Positions 11,057 through 19,903 of a DNA stretch of 64,000 nt are shown in pieces. The number at the start of each line of letters is the position of its first letter. Position 1 is the first letter of the stretch. This DNA is from Kosakonia radicincitans DSM 16656. GTDB taxonomy: Bacteria > Pseudomonadota > Gammaproteobacteria > Enterobacterales > Enterobacteriaceae. The notes under the pieces were generated by a model. The model saw nothing but the letters and a program-made list of their open reading frames with translations. It ran no database searches and was not told the DNA's origin. The stretch is taken from contig NZ_CP018016.1 in NCBI RefSeq assembly GCF_000280495.2, positions 3,224,001-3,288,000 on the forward strand, in the 5' to 3' direction. Both the position numbers and the translations under genes were made by a program.

Positions 11057-11089
11057 TAAACAAAAACAGTGGGCCGGAATTTCCGGCCC
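11057..11089 (-). terminator. ydiY terminator
   Basis: Stem GGGCCGG / CCGGCCC (11071-11077, 11083-11089), followed on the minus strand after ACTG by a TTTTTGTTT tract. It begins 7 bases past the ydiY stop. Confidence 0.7.
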
Positions 11090-11095
11090 GGCGTA

Positions 11096-11851
11096 TTACA
11101 TTTTATAACCTAACGTAACCGTCGTTCTGCGATCGGTATGATCCGGCGCAGTTGAAGGCGGCTGGGAGTTCCAGGTCAGGTAATAACCTACTTTCAACGC
11201 GAAATGGGCATTGATAGCCACTTCCAGCGCTGTTTCTGAGTTCACTGTGGTGTCATCCGCGCCAAACACAGACACACCCTGCGTGAATTTGGTGGTGTCA
11301 GTCACTTGCCAGGTATAAGTACCGGATGCATAACCCAGCGCGGTGGTTTTGGTGTTGTCATCGGTGTACTTGTCGTAACGTACACCAGGACCGAATTCAA
11401 AGCGCAGGCTATGAACCGGGCCATTCAGGAACTGACGACCATAACCGGCGGTAAATACATCGCGATCCTGATAACCGTTATAGCGATCGGTCAACCAACT
11501 GGCCTGGCCGAAAATATAGTCATAATCCGTCAGATTATAACGACTACGGCCGCCAACGGCGTATTTCTCAGACGAACGAACATCGTTCGATGAGGTATTA
11601 CTGGCGTTGCCCCACAGAGACCAGGCCGTGGTATTGCCGTACCAGGTCAGGGTGGAATCGGCAGTCAAAGAGGAGCTCTTTGTGTTGCCGGACTGCGCCA
11701 GATAGCCGCCGTTCACGCTACCTTCAAACGGGTGTTTCGCGGTGGATGGGTCATCCATGACAGTAAAAACGGTATCATCTGCGGCAGCATTCATTGCCGC
11801 AAATACGCCCGCGACCAGTGCAAACGCGGGTACTGTCTTCAAAAGCTTCAT
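11096..11851 (-). CDS. ydiY: DUF481 outer membrane protein YdiY
   Basis: The 251-residue protein starts MKLLKTVPAFALVAG, with a signal peptide ending near AMNAAA (about 22). The mature part has alternating aromatic strands typical of a small beta barrel and a C-terminal TLGYKM. It matches E. coli YdiY (DUF481 family, 252 residues) in length and place next to pfkB. The function is not known; in E. coli the gene is described as acid-responsive. A longer in-frame start at 11917 is rejected because it would bury the signal peptide. It is divergent from pfkB across about 290 bases. Confidence 0.9.
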   Translation of the reverse strand: MKLLKTVPAFALVAGVFAAMNAAADDTVFTVMDDPSTAKHPFEGSVNGGYLAQSGNTKSSSLTADSTLTWYGNTTAWSLWGNASNTSSNDVRSSEKYAVGGRSRYNLTDYDYIFGQASWLTDRYNGYQDRDVFTAGYGRQFLNGPVHSLRFEFGPGVRYDKYTDDNTKTTALGYASGTYTWQVTDTTKFTQGVSVFGADDTTVNSETALEVAINAHFALKVGYYLTWNSQPPSTAPDHTDRRTTVTLGYKM

Positions 11852-12143
11852 TTTTTTAGAGTCCGAACAGCAAAAAAAAGAGACCATCACGGTCCCGGAA
11901 ACTTTCATCAGGATCAACGACTAACGTTCCAAAGAAAGGTAACAAATTATAAAAAGGCCGCTTAAACATATCAATGAAATATTATTGGAATTTTTGAATA
12001 AGAGAGATCTCAAAAACTACAAAATGGTTATTAATCCTCTAAGCCAGGTTAATCGATATCATATTTAAATCAGGCTGTTATTTCCTTTCCCTCCGCTGGA
12101 TTCAGTGCCAGGCTTACTGCAACCGAAGAAAAAGGAGGTCATC

Positions 12144-13076
12144 ATGGTCGCGATTTATACTTTGACGCTGGCACCTTCACTGGACAGCGCAACATTAACG
12201 CCGCAGATTTATCCAGAAGGGAAACTGCGCTGCACTTCACCTGTTTTTGAGCCCGGCGGCGGCGGCATTAATGTCGCAAGGGCCATTACCCATCTTGGTG
12301 GTAAAGCCACAGCGATTTTTCCGGCCGGTGGCGCAACCGGCGAACACCTGACTGCGCTGTTAGCAGATGAAAACGTGCCAACCATCAGCGTCTACGCCAA
12401 AGACTGGACACGGCAGAACCTGCATGTTCACGTTGAATCCAGCGGCGAGCAGTACCGCTTTGTCATGCCGGGCGCCAGCCTCAGTGAAGATGAATTTCGC
12501 CAGATCGAAGAAAAAGTACTCACCATTGAGCCAGGCGCATTGCTGGTAGTGAGCGGCAGTCTGCCGCCAGGCATTACCGTCGGGAAACTGACACAACTGA
12601 TTAAAACCGCACAGCAGCATGGGCTGCGCTGCATCGTTGACAGTTCCGGCGAAGCCCTTAGCGCTGCGCTGGCTATCGGCAACATCGAACTGGTCAAACC
12701 GAATCAGAAAGAGCTAAGCGCGCTGGTGGGCCGGGAGTTGACCCAGCCGGATGATGTGCGCAAAGCCGCACAGGAGATTGTTGATAGCGGTAAAGCGCTG
12801 CGCGTTGTCGTATCGCTGGGCCCTCAGGGTGCGCTGGCCGTCGATGCGAACCAGTGTGTGCAGGTCGTGCCGCCGCCGATGAAAAGCCAGAGTACGGTAG
12901 GCGCTGGCGACAGTATGGTGGGTGCGATGACGCTAAAACTGGCGCACGACGCGCCGCTGGACGATATGGTCCGTTACGGTGTTGCTGCCGGGAGCGCCGC
13001 CACGATCAACCATGGTACTCGCCTGTGTGCGCTGGCCGACACGCAAAAGATCTACGACTATTTGCGCAATGCCTGA
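12144..13076 (+). CDS. pfkB: 6-phosphofructokinase II
   Basis: The 310-residue protein starts MVAIYTLTLAPSLDSA and belongs to the PfkB/ribokinase family. It has the GGGGINVARAI motif (about 38-48) and the C-terminal VGAGDSMVGAM with the catalytic Asp (about 256). It phosphorylates fructose 6-phosphate to the 1,6-bisphosphate in glycolysis as the minor isozyme. A strong AGGAGG site 3 bases before the ATG at 12144 decides the start. ydiZ follows after 64 bases. Confidence 0.97.
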   Translation: MVAIYTLTLAPSLDSATLTPQIYPEGKLRCTSPVFEPGGGGINVARAITHLGGKATAIFPAGGATGEHLTALLADENVPTISVYAKDWTRQNLHVHVESSGEQYRFVMPGASLSEDEFRQIEEKVLTIEPGALLVVSGSLPPGITVGKLTQLIKTAQQHGLRCIVDSSGEALSAALAIGNIELVKPNQKELSALVGRELTQPDDVRKAAQEIVDSGKALRVVVSLGPQGALAVDANQCVQVVPPPMKSQSTVGAGDSMVGAMTLKLAHDAPLDDMVRYGVAAGSAATINHGTRLCALADTQKIYDYLRNA

Positions 13077-13140
13077 GAATCGACAAATAGCGCCTGACGA
13101 CTATGCTAAAAAAACCTTCAGGATTACAACGAGGTGATAT

Positions 13141-13431
13141 ATGAGCAGCGACGGCATCACGCGCTACGTGGTAGTGGTGAAATTTCATGAGCAAAGCCTG
13201 GCCGAAATCAACGAGCTAAATAACCACTTTACACGTGCAGGTTTCCTGCTCACGATGACCGATGAAGATGGCAATGTTCACGATCTGGGCACCAACACCT
13301 TCGGGCTCATCAGTGCGCTCAGTGAACAGGAAGTGCTTGAACTCGCCCGTGGATTAGCCACCGCCGCGGTGGCTGAAGAGGCTGATATCGCCATCAGCAC
13401 CTGGGAGGCATGGCAGCAAAAAGAGCATTAA
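13141..13431 (+). CDS. ydiZ: Conserved small protein YdiZ
   Basis: The 96-residue protein contains KFHEQSLAEINELNNHF and GTNTFGLISALS, which match E. coli YdiZ of the same length. It has no signal peptide or membrane segment. Its function is unknown; it lies between pfkB and yniA as in E. coli. A good site (GAGGTG) precedes the ATG, and a weak hairpin (13443-13466) follows. Confidence 0.9.
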   Translation: MSSDGITRYVVVVKFHEQSLAEINELNNHFTRAGFLLTMTDEDGNVHDLGTNTFGLISALSEQEVLELARGLATAAVAEEADIAISTWEAWQQKEH

Positions 13432-13536
13432 GTGCCATGGCGCACCGCCTGTCCCGCAGGTGTGCGTTACGTCGTATTTTTTCACAGCTTTAGTGCGCTA
13501 ACCTTATGATCTGGCTGATTACATGGGAGAGACATC

Positions 13537-14397
13537 ATGTGGCAAGCGATAAGTGGTCTGTTACGCGAACAACTGGGAAGTGGCGAGATTGAGCAGCGGG
13601 ATGAGCTGCCAGGCGGCGAAATCCATGCTGCATGGCATGTCCGTTACGCGGGTCGCGATCTTTTCGTAAAATGCGATGAACGTGAACTGTTGCCTATTTT
13701 TACCGCCGAAGCCGATCAGCTCGCACTGTTGGCGCGCAGTAATACGGTAAAGGTGCCGACGGTATGGGCGGTGGGTAGCGATCGCGATTACAGCTTTCTG
13801 GTCATGGAGTATCTCCCTGCCCGCCCGCTGGATGCGCACAACGCGTTTCTGCTCGGTCAGCAACTGGCGCGTCTGCACCAGTGGAGCGATCAACCGCAGT
13901 TTGGCCTCGATTTTGATAACGATCTTTCCACCACGCCGCAGCCCAACGCCTGGCAGCGCCGCTGGTCAACGTTTTTTGCCGAACAGCGTATTGGCTGGCA
14001 ACTGGAGCTGGCTGCGGAAAAAGGCATGGAGTTCGGCAATATCGACGCCATTGTCGAGCATGTCCAGCAGCGCCTTAGCTCTCACCAGCCGCAGCCGTCC
14101 TTACTGCATGGCGATCTGTGGTCCGATAACTGCGCGCTGGGGCCAGACGGTCCTTATATTTACGATCCGGCCTGTTACTGGGGCGATCGTGAGTGCGATC
14201 TGGCGATGCTGCCGCTGCATCCGGATCAGCCGCCGCAGATTTACGACGGCTACCAGTCAGTCTCACCGTTGCCCCTCGATTTCCCCGAACGTCAGCCGAT
14301 CTACCAGCTTTATACGCTTTTCAACCGGGCCATTCTTTTTGGTGGCGAACATCTGCTGAACGCACAAAAAGCGCTCGATCGCGTATTGGCAGCGTAG
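13537..14397 (+). CDS. yniA: Fructosamine kinase family protein
   Basis: The 286-residue protein has the aminoglycoside-phosphotransferase fold of the FN3K family. Visible are a nucleotide-binding N-lobe with LFVKCDER, the catalytic loop LLHGDLWSDN (about 188-197) and the DPACYWGDRE metal site (about 210-219). Family members phosphorylate ketosamines such as ribulosamine or fructosamine in glycation repair; E. coli YniA is a kinase of this group with a reported link to heat stress. It is convergent with yniB across a shared hairpin. Confidence 0.92.
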   Translation: MWQAISGLLREQLGSGEIEQRDELPGGEIHAAWHVRYAGRDLFVKCDERELLPIFTAEADQLALLARSNTVKVPTVWAVGSDRDYSFLVMEYLPARPLDAHNAFLLGQQLARLHQWSDQPQFGLDFDNDLSTTPQPNAWQRRWSTFFAEQRIGWQLELAAEKGMEFGNIDAIVEHVQQRLSSHQPQPSLLHGDLWSDNCALGPDGPYIYDPACYWGDRECDLAMLPLHPDQPPQIYDGYQSVSPLPLDFPERQPIYQLYTLFNRAILFGGEHLLNAQKALDRVLAA

Positions 14398-14402
14398 AAC
14401 AG

Positions 14403-14436
14403 ACAAGCCCGGGAGCATTATCGCTTTCGGGCTTGT
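14403..14436. terminator. Shared hairpin between yniA and yniB
   Basis: ACAAGCCCG (14403-14411) pairs with CGGGCTTGT (14428-14436) around a loop that can itself pair in part. It lies just after yniA, 7 bases from the yniB stop. T-runs are weak, so termination strength is uncertain. Confidence 0.5.
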
Positions 14437-14442
14437 TACCGC

Positions 14443-14979
14443 TTACAGAAAGCCCAGCAGTGAAAAGAAGAAGTAGCCTGCGATAATCACAATCACTGGC
14501 AACACATAAAGTGGGAAAATTTGCAGCAGAATGGTGTGGTGCGGCACGACGATGCGCGCTTCGATCTGCTCGCGAGACAACCCTTCAGGCCCTTTGGCTT
14601 GTTCAAGAATCATCTGGTTTTCCACCCCTTCTCGCAGAAAACGCGCCTGGCGGCTCATGCGCGCGCCGGAGGCCTGCAACGCCAGACCAACAAAGATCAG
14701 CGCGTAGATAAGCCAGAACACAATGTTCAGGCTCTGGTGGAAGTCGGGCGTCGGCGAGTTGTACCAGAAAAGGTTAAGAAAAGGCGTATTAAAACGCATC
14801 ATCTCAATCATGACATGCGCAAAATCCAGCATCACGGCGTTAATGCCTGGCTGTTTTTCACTGTGGTCATACATAAATTTCAGTACAGAAATGACTGTCG
14901 AAATTACGGTCGGAATAAAAATCACCCAACCCAGAACGCGTTTCAGAATAGCGATGCGTCCAGCTTGTTGATACGTCAT
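14443..14979 (-). CDS. yniB: Inner membrane protein YniB
   Basis: The 178-residue protein starts MTYQQAGRIAILKRVLG and matches E. coli YniB in length. It has hydrophobic segments near 14-35, 77-100 and 155-177, with a soluble stretch RMSRQARFLREG between. It is an uncharacterised inner membrane protein. The start at 14979 fits E. coli; an eight-codon upstream extension also exists. Confidence 0.92.
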   Translation of the reverse strand: MTYQQAGRIAILKRVLGWVIFIPTVISTVISVLKFMYDHSEKQPGINAVMLDFAHVMIEMMRFNTPFLNLFWYNSPTPDFHQSLNIVFWLIYALIFVGLALQASGARMSRQARFLREGVENQMILEQAKGPEGLSREQIEARIVVPHHTILLQIFPLYVLPVIVIIAGYFFFSLLGFL

Positions 14980-15126
14980 GGATTCCCCTTGTAAGTGACG
15001 CACTGTTTCCGCCTTAGTCTACCTGCTGATAATCATTTTCGCCTGATCTTTAAAGTCGGTATGATGAACGTTTAACCATACTTACCGTTTATTCCCCGGC
15101 GACATGCCATAAAAAAGAGAGGTTTT

Positions 15127-15795
15127 ATGACAGCTCCGCGTCAAATTCTTGCTGCCATTTTTGATATGGATGGATTGCTTATCGACTCCGAGCCACTCTG
15201 GGATCGCGCCGAACTGGAGGTTATGGCAAGCCTGGGCGTGGACATTAACCGACGTAATGAATTGCCCGATACCCTCGGTCTGCGCATCGATATGGTGGTG
15301 GAACTCTGGTACGCGCAGCAACCGTGGAATGGCCCGGATCGCAAAGAAGTGACCGAACGCATTATTCAGCGCGCAATTTCGCTGGTTGAAGAGAAACGCC
15401 CGCTACTGCCTGGCGTGCGCGAAGCCATTGCGTTGTGTAAAGCCAACGGCCTGCTGGTCGGGCTGGCCTCCGCATCGCCGCTGCATATGCTGGAAAAAGT
15501 GCTGGCAATGTTTGAACTGCGCGACAGCTTTGATGCGCTGGCCTCGGCAGAAAACCTCCCCTACAGCAAACCGCACCCGCAGGTGTACCTGGATTGTGCC
15601 GCCAAACTGGGCATTGATCCGCTGACCTGTGTGGCGCTGGAAGATTCCGTCAATGGCATGATCGCCAGCAAAGCAGCGCGGATGCGCTCGATTGTGGTAC
15701 CGGATGAAGAACACCGCGCCGATCCGCGTTATGTGCTGGCTAACGTTAAGCTCACCAGCCTCGAACAGCTCACGCTTGCCCATCTTATCGGCTAA
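15127..15795 (+). CDS. hxpB: Hexitol / 2-deoxyglucose phosphatase (HAD family)
   Basis: The 222-residue protein carries the HAD motif I FDMDGLLIDSE (nucleophile Asp13, acid Asp15), motif II LASASP, and the ALEDSVNGMIAS metal-binding motif. It is E. coli YniC/HxpB, which dephosphorylates 2-deoxyglucose 6-phosphate and hexitol phosphates, a detoxifying role in the cytoplasm. It is followed by a hairpin at 15803-15825 with a T-rich tail. Confidence 0.95.
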   Translation: MTAPRQILAAIFDMDGLLIDSEPLWDRAELEVMASLGVDINRRNELPDTLGLRIDMVVELWYAQQPWNGPDRKEVTERIIQRAISLVEEKRPLLPGVREAIALCKANGLLVGLASASPLHMLEKVLAMFELRDSFDALASAENLPYSKPHPQVYLDCAAKLGIDPLTCVALEDSVNGMIASKAARMRSIVVPDEEHRADPRYVLANVKLTSLEQLTLAHLIG

Positions 15796-15799
15796 TTCC

Positions 15800-15838
15800 A
15801 CCGGGGCAGCCGCTTTTGTTGCCCCTTAATTTTATTTT
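15800..15838 (+). terminator. hxpB terminator
   Basis: GGGGCA and TGCCCC pair around GCCGCTTTTGT, followed by TTAATTTTATTTTT. The tail runs into the KdgR-like box for kduD. Confidence 0.55.
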
Positions 15839-15855
15839 TGAAACATCATTTCATT
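15837..15855 (+). promoter_or_regulatory. KdgR operator upstream of kduD
   Basis: The 19-base site TTTGAAACATCATTTCATT matches the KdgR consensus AATRAAAYRNYRTTTYATT at every position except the first two (the central N is unconstrained). It ends 87 bases before the kduD ATG, next to a plausible -10 TATTCT at 15883-15888. KdgR represses pectin and hexuronate catabolic genes until 2-keto-3-deoxygluconate builds up. Confidence 0.7.
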
Positions 15856-15942
15856 TTATTTGTATTTTTCTTGCCCACCTTCTATTCTGATCTTCAGGCG
15901 CTGATGCCCTGTTACAACAATAATGATTACGCCGGAGAGAAC

Positions 15943-16704
15943 ATGATACTGGATGCCTTTAAGCTTGCAGGTAGAGTGGCCATTGTGACCGGGTGCGATA
16001 CCGGTCTGGGTCAAGGAATGACGTTAGGGCTTGCGGAGGCGGGCTGCGATATTGTCGGCGTGGGCCGAAAAATTCCACTCGACACGGCCGAACGCGTTCA
16101 GGCTCTCGGGCGTCGTTTTGTTTCTGTGCAGGCGGATCTGCGCCATCAGCACGGGCTTGATGACATTGTTAATCAGACGGTGAACCAGATGGGCCGGGTA
16201 GATATTCTGGTGAATAACGCTGGCGCCATTCGACGCTGCGACGCCCTCGATTTCAGCGAGCAGGACTGGGATGACGTCATGAACCTGAACCTGAAAACGG
16301 TCTTCTTTCTGTCGCAGGCCGTTGCGAGGCAATTTATCGCCCAGGGCAACGGCGGCAAAATTATTAATATTGCCTCGATGCTCTCTTTCCAGGGCGGCAT
16401 CCGCGTGCCTTCTTATACTGCGTCGAAAAGCGGCGTGATGGGGCTGACCCGACTGTTGGCCAATGAGTGGGCGCCGCACCAGATTAACGTCAACGCCATC
16501 GCGCCAGGCTATATGGCGACCAATAATACCCAGCAACTGCGGGAAGATGCCGAACGCAGCCAGGAGATACTCGATCGCATTCCCGCCGGGCGCTGGGGCG
16601 AGCCCGAAGATTTGAAAGGCGCAGCGGTGTTTCTCGCTTCACAGGCATCCGATTACATCAATGGCTTCACCCTTGCCGTCGATGGCGGCTGGCTGGCGCG
16701 CTAA
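15943..16704 (+). CDS. kduD: 2-dehydro-3-deoxy-D-gluconate 5-dehydrogenase
   Basis: The 253-residue short-chain dehydrogenase has the cofactor motif TGCDTGLGQG (18-27), the NNAG motif and the catalytic SYTASKSG. It closely resembles E. coli KduD and has the same length. The enzyme interconverts 2,5-diketo-3-deoxygluconate and 2-keto-3-deoxygluconate in breakdown of unsaturated uronates. Start chosen at 15943 because of GGAGAGA six bases upstream and the family length; an upstream ATG at 15838 lies in the regulatory region. No other pectin genes adjoin it; in E. coli kduD lies elsewhere with kduI. Confidence 0.9.
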   Translation: MILDAFKLAGRVAIVTGCDTGLGQGMTLGLAEAGCDIVGVGRKIPLDTAERVQALGRRFVSVQADLRHQHGLDDIVNQTVNQMGRVDILVNNAGAIRRCDALDFSEQDWDDVMNLNLKTVFFLSQAVARQFIAQGNGGKIINIASMLSFQGGIRVPSYTASKSGVMGLTRLLANEWAPHQINVNAIAPGYMATNNTQQLREDAERSQEILDRIPAGRWGEPEDLKGAAVFLASQASDYINGFTLAVDGGWLAR

Positions 16705-16749
16705 TCTGACAGGATTGTGACAAAGAGTTACAACGTCACCTCTTCCGCC

Positions 16750-16787
16750 TACTGTATAAACATCCTATACTGTATGCATCGACAGTT
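16750..16787 (+). promoter_or_regulatory. LexA boxes and promoter of ydjM
   Basis: CTG-N10-CAG, a full LexA box, occupies 16770-16785 (20-mer 16768-16787). A degenerate second box (CTG-N10-CTA) lies at 16752-16767. They overlap a TATACT -10 box (16766-16771), so LexA would block the polymerase. E. coli ydjM is a known SOS gene with the same arrangement. The ydjM ATG is 14 bases downstream. Confidence 0.85.
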
Positions 16788-16801
16788 TAGTGAGTTTGAT
16801 C

Positions 16802-17392
16802 ATGACGGCGGAAGGACACCTGCTTTTCTCCATTGCCTGCGCGGTGTTTGCCAAAAATGCCGAGTTAACACCTGTCCTTGCTCAGGGTGACTGGTGGCAT
16901 ATTGTTCCGTCGGCCATTCTTACCTGCCTGTTACCGGACATCGATCACCCGAAATCCTTCCTCGGCCAGCGTCTGAAGTGGATATCAAAACCGGTGGCGC
17001 GAGCCTTCGGTCATCGGGGCTTTACGCACAGCCTGCTGGCGGTTTTTCTCTCACTCGCCCTGTTTACGCTAAAAGTCCCGGAAAGCTGGATTGTCCCTGC
17101 GGATGCATTGCAGGGAATGGTGGTGGGCTATTTGAGCCATATCCTTGCAGATATGCTGACGCCTGCGGGCGTGCCGCTGTTATGGCCTTGTCGCTGGCGC
17201 TTTCGCCTGCCGATCCTGGTGCCGCAAAAAGGCAATCAACTGGAGCGCGTATTATGTATGGCGCTGTTCACCTGGGCGGTGTGGATGCCGCAATCGTTGC
17301 CCGAAAGCGGTGCAGTTCGCTGGTCATCACAGATGATAAACTCGCTGCAAAATCAGTTTAATCGCTTTATTCATCCACAATCCGGCCATTAA
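16802..17392 (+). CDS. ydjM: SOS-inducible membrane protein YdjM (metal-dependent hydrolase family)
   Basis: The 196-residue protein starts MTAEGHLLFSIACAVF, as in E. coli YdjM. It has the conserved His/Asp motifs of the DUF457/YbcI metal-hydrolase family: DIDHPKS (about 46-52), HRGFTHSLLA (about 70-79) and SHILADMLTP (about 111-120), set among membrane helices. Activity is unknown. A LexA box just upstream predicts induction by DNA damage. The start at 16802 is used because the next upstream ATG (16790) lacks a ribosome site. Confidence 0.92.
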   Translation: MTAEGHLLFSIACAVFAKNAELTPVLAQGDWWHIVPSAILTCLLPDIDHPKSFLGQRLKWISKPVARAFGHRGFTHSLLAVFLSLALFTLKVPESWIVPADALQGMVVGYLSHILADMLTPAGVPLLWPCRWRFRLPILVPQKGNQLERVLCMALFTWAVWMPQSLPESGAVRWSSQMINSLQNQFNRFIHPQSGH

Positions 17393-17522
17393 ACCAGCAA
17401 TTCCCCTGCTTTTTGCATAAAACATTCCATTTGGATATAAGGCCACCCCGGCACTTCTGCTAACCTTGCGCCACTGGATTAACCGGCAAGGTTGACCGAA
17501 TAATGAAATCAGGAGAACGGGG

Positions 17523-18914
17523 ATGAATCTTCCATTAATCGCGAACGTCGTTGTGTTCGTGGCATTGCTGTTTTTGCTGGCGCAGGCCCGCCACAAACAG
17601 TGGAGCCTGGCCAAAAAAGTGCTGGTCGGCTTAGGGCTTGGCGTGGTCTTCGGCCTGGCGCTACAGGCTATCTATGGTGCTGACAGCCCGGTACTGAAAG
17701 CCTCTATCCAGTGGTTTAACGTGGTTGGAAACGGCTATGTTCAACTGCTGCAAATGATCGTAATGCCGCTGGTATTCGCCTCTATTTTAAGCGCCGTCGC
17801 GCGCCTGCATAACGCCTCCCAGTTGGGTAAAATCAGCTTCTTAACCATCGGCACACTGCTGTTTACTACGCTGATTGCCGCACTGGTCGGGGTGCTGGTG
17901 ACTAACCTGTTTGGCCTGACCGCCGAAGGACTGGTGCAGGGAACAGCGGAAACGGCGCGTCTGAATGCCATCCAGAGCAATTATGTCGGTAAAGTGGCCG
18001 ATCTGACCGTACCGCAACTGCTGCTCTCTTTCGTGCCGAAAAACCCGTTTGCCGATCTGACCGGCGCGAATCCGACCTCGATCATCAGCATCGTAATTTT
18101 TGCCGCTTTCCTCGGCGTCGCCGCGCTGAAATTGCTGAAAGATGACGCACCGAAAGGCCAGCGCGTGCTGACCGCTATCGACACGCTGCAAAGCTGGGTG
18201 ATGAAACTGGTGCGTCTGGTGATGCAACTTACGCCGTATGGTGTGCTGGCGCTGATGACCAAAGTCGTGGCGGGCTCCAACATTCAGGACATCATCAAAC
18301 TGGGCAGCTTTGTTATCGCCTCCTATCTTGGCCTCGGCATTATGTTTGTCGTGCACGGACTGCTGCTGGGCGTTAACGGCGTCAGCCCGCTGAAATTCTT
18401 CCGCAAAGTATGGCCGGTGCTGACCTTTGCCTTCACCAGCCGTTCCAGCGCGGCGTCAATTCCGCTGAACGTCGAAGCGCAAACCCGCCGTCTGGGCGTG
18501 CCGGAATCGATCGCCAGCTTCTCGGCCTCTTTCGGTGCAACGATTGGTCAGAATGGCTGTGCGGGTCTCTATCCGGCAATGCTGGCTGTCATGGTGGCGC
18601 CCACCGTCGGCATTAACCCGCTGGATCCGTTGTGGATTGCCACGCTGGTCGGGATTGTCACCGTCAGCTCCGCCGGTGTCGCGGGTGTCGGCGGCGGCGC
18701 AACATTTGCCGCGCTGATTGTACTGCCAGCCATGGGCCTGCCGGTCACGCTGGTTGCGCTGCTGATCTCCGTTGAACCGCTGATTGATATGGGTCGTACC
18801 GCGCTGAATGTGAGTGGTTCCATGACCGCCGGGACGCTGACCAGCCAGTGGCTGAAGCAAACCGACAAAGCTATTCTGGAGAGCGAAGACGACGCCGAAC
18901 TGGCGCATCGTTAA
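17523..18914 (+). CDS. tcyP: L-cystine symporter
   Basis: The 463-residue protein is a polytopic dicarboxylate/amino acid:cation symporter (about 8-10 membrane segments) with the hairpin motif [13 protein letters not shown] and the [15 protein letters not shown] region typical of the cystine branch. It equals E. coli TcyP (YdjN), a sulfur-starvation-induced L-cystine importer of the inner membrane. A good site (AGGAGAA) precedes the ATG. It ends with a strong terminator. CysB control is expected from E. coli but no site was verified. Confidence 0.95.
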   Translation: MNLPLIANVVVFVALLFLLAQARHKQWSLAKKVLVGLGLGVVFGLALQAIYGADSPVLKASIQWFNVVGNGYVQLLQMIVMPLVFASILSAVARLHNASQLGKISFLTIGTLLFTTLIAALVGVLVTNLFGLTAEGLVQGTAETARLNAIQSNYVGKVADLTVPQLLLSFVPKNPFADLTGANPTSIISIVIFAAFLGVAALKLLKDDAPKGQRVLTAIDTLQSWVMKLVRLVMQLTPYGVLALMTKVVAGSNIQDIIKLGSFVIASYLGLGIMFVVHGLLLGVNGVSPLKFFRKVWPVLTFAFTSRSSAASIPLNVEAQTRRLGVPESIASFSASFGATIGQNGCAGLYPAMLAVMVAPTVGINPLDPLWIATLVGIVTVSSAGVAGVGGGATFAALIVLPAMGLPVTLVALLISVEPLIDMGRTALNVSGSMTAGTLTSQWLKQTDKAILESEDDAELAHR

Positions 18915-18926
18915 GCCAAAGACGAC

Positions 18927-18954
18927 AAGGCGGGGAATCTCCCCGCCTTTTTTA
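18927..18954. terminator. tcyP terminator
   Basis: GGCGGGGA / TCCCCGCC stem followed by TTTTTTTATAT. It lies 12 bases after the tcyP stop and just before the convergent DJ-1 gene, which it may also serve. Confidence 0.85.
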
Positions 18955-18958
18955 TATC

Positions 18959-19804
18959 TCATCGCTTTTTGCTATCCAGCGCAGCAATCAACGTTTTTGC
19001 CAGCGCATGATCCGAGAAAGGGTTTTGCCCGGTAATCAGCTCCCGGTCCGTCACGACATTGGCCTGCCAGGCGTTGGCAAATGCCATCTTGCCTCCTGCT
19101 TGCGCCATCGCCTGCGCCGGGTAATAACGCAACTTAGCCCCTTTCAACGACGTTTCAAAGGCCTGTTCTTCGGCATCGGAAAAAATCGTCATCTTATAGC
19201 CCGCATAAATCCAGTTTTTCGCCGCCGCTGGCGCGCCCGCAATCAGCCCCTGCTCAAACGTCTGCGGCTGCTCCTGCGCCGCCAGCAGTGCAATCGGCCC
19301 ATGACAGATAGCCGCCGTCGGTTTACCGCTGCGGTGGAACTGACGCAGCAGCGCACCAACATCCGCATTCCCCGGCAGATCGATCAATGGGGCGTGCCCG
19401 CCAGGAATAAAGATCCCCGCATAACTCTCCGTTCCCTGCGCCAGAACCTGTTTAAGCGATTTAACGTTGCCTTCGGCAGTCAGTGTGTCCACAACGCTCT
19501 TAATGCGCTGCATTTCTTGCGGGTTATTAGCGAAATACATCGGGTCGATCGAGTGCTCATCCGGTAGCGGCTTATTGCCTTTGGGGGTGACAATCGTCAG
19601 CGAATATCCGGCCTTGAGCAACGCATCGGCGGGCACACCAAATTCATTAAGGTAAAAGCCGGAAGCATAACTTTTCCCCTCTTGCAGCGGCAGCGCGGTC
19701 TCGCTGGAGAGCAGCACCAGTACATTGCCTTTCGATGCGGCATAGGTGGTCACGCTGGTAGCCAGCGCAATAACAGCAAGCAAACCCTGTAGCAGTTTTT
19801 TCAT
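18959..19804 (-). CDS. Exported DJ-1/PfpI family (Hsp31-like) protein
   Basis: The 281-residue protein has a signal peptide (1-22, ending TTYAA) followed by a DJ-1/PfpI glutamine-amidotransferase fold. The nucleophile elbow AICHGP has Cys167 followed by His168, as in the HchA/Hsp31 branch, and FIPGGHAPL is the usual glycine-rich loop. Relatives act as glyoxalase III, deglycase or chaperone in the cytoplasm; export to the periplasm is unusual. It is divergent from a LysR-type gene with a symmetric site between them, so that regulator probably controls it. The reaction is not known. Confidence 0.8.
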   Translation of the reverse strand: MKKLLQGLLAVIALATSVTTYAASKGNVLVLLSSETALPLQEGKSYASGFYLNEFGVPADALLKAGYSLTIVTPKGNKPLPDEHSIDPMYFANNPQEMQRIKSVVDTLTAEGNVKSLKQVLAQGTESYAGIFIPGGHAPLIDLPGNADVGALLRQFHRSGKPTAAICHGPIALLAAQEQPQTFEQGLIAGAPAAAKNWIYAGYKMTIFSDAEEQAFETSLKGAKLRYYPAQAMAQAGGKMAFANAWQANVVTDRELITGQNPFSDHALAKTLIAALDSKKR

Positions 19805-19826
19805 GGTTGGTCCCCAATAGATTAAC

Positions 19827-19843
19827 AGTACGAGAAATGTACT
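19827..19843. promoter_or_regulatory. Putative LysR-type operator between the DJ-1 and LysR genes
   Basis: A perfect inverted repeat AGTAC-N7-GTACT, 17 bases long, containing the T-N11-A form of LysR-type sites. It is 22 bases upstream of the DJ-1 start and 60 bases from the regulator start. Confidence 0.55.
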
Positions 19844-19903
19844 GGTTCACTTGCTGTAAATAAATTAACCTGAAAGAACTTTATTGATTACACCAGAGAA
19901 TAA

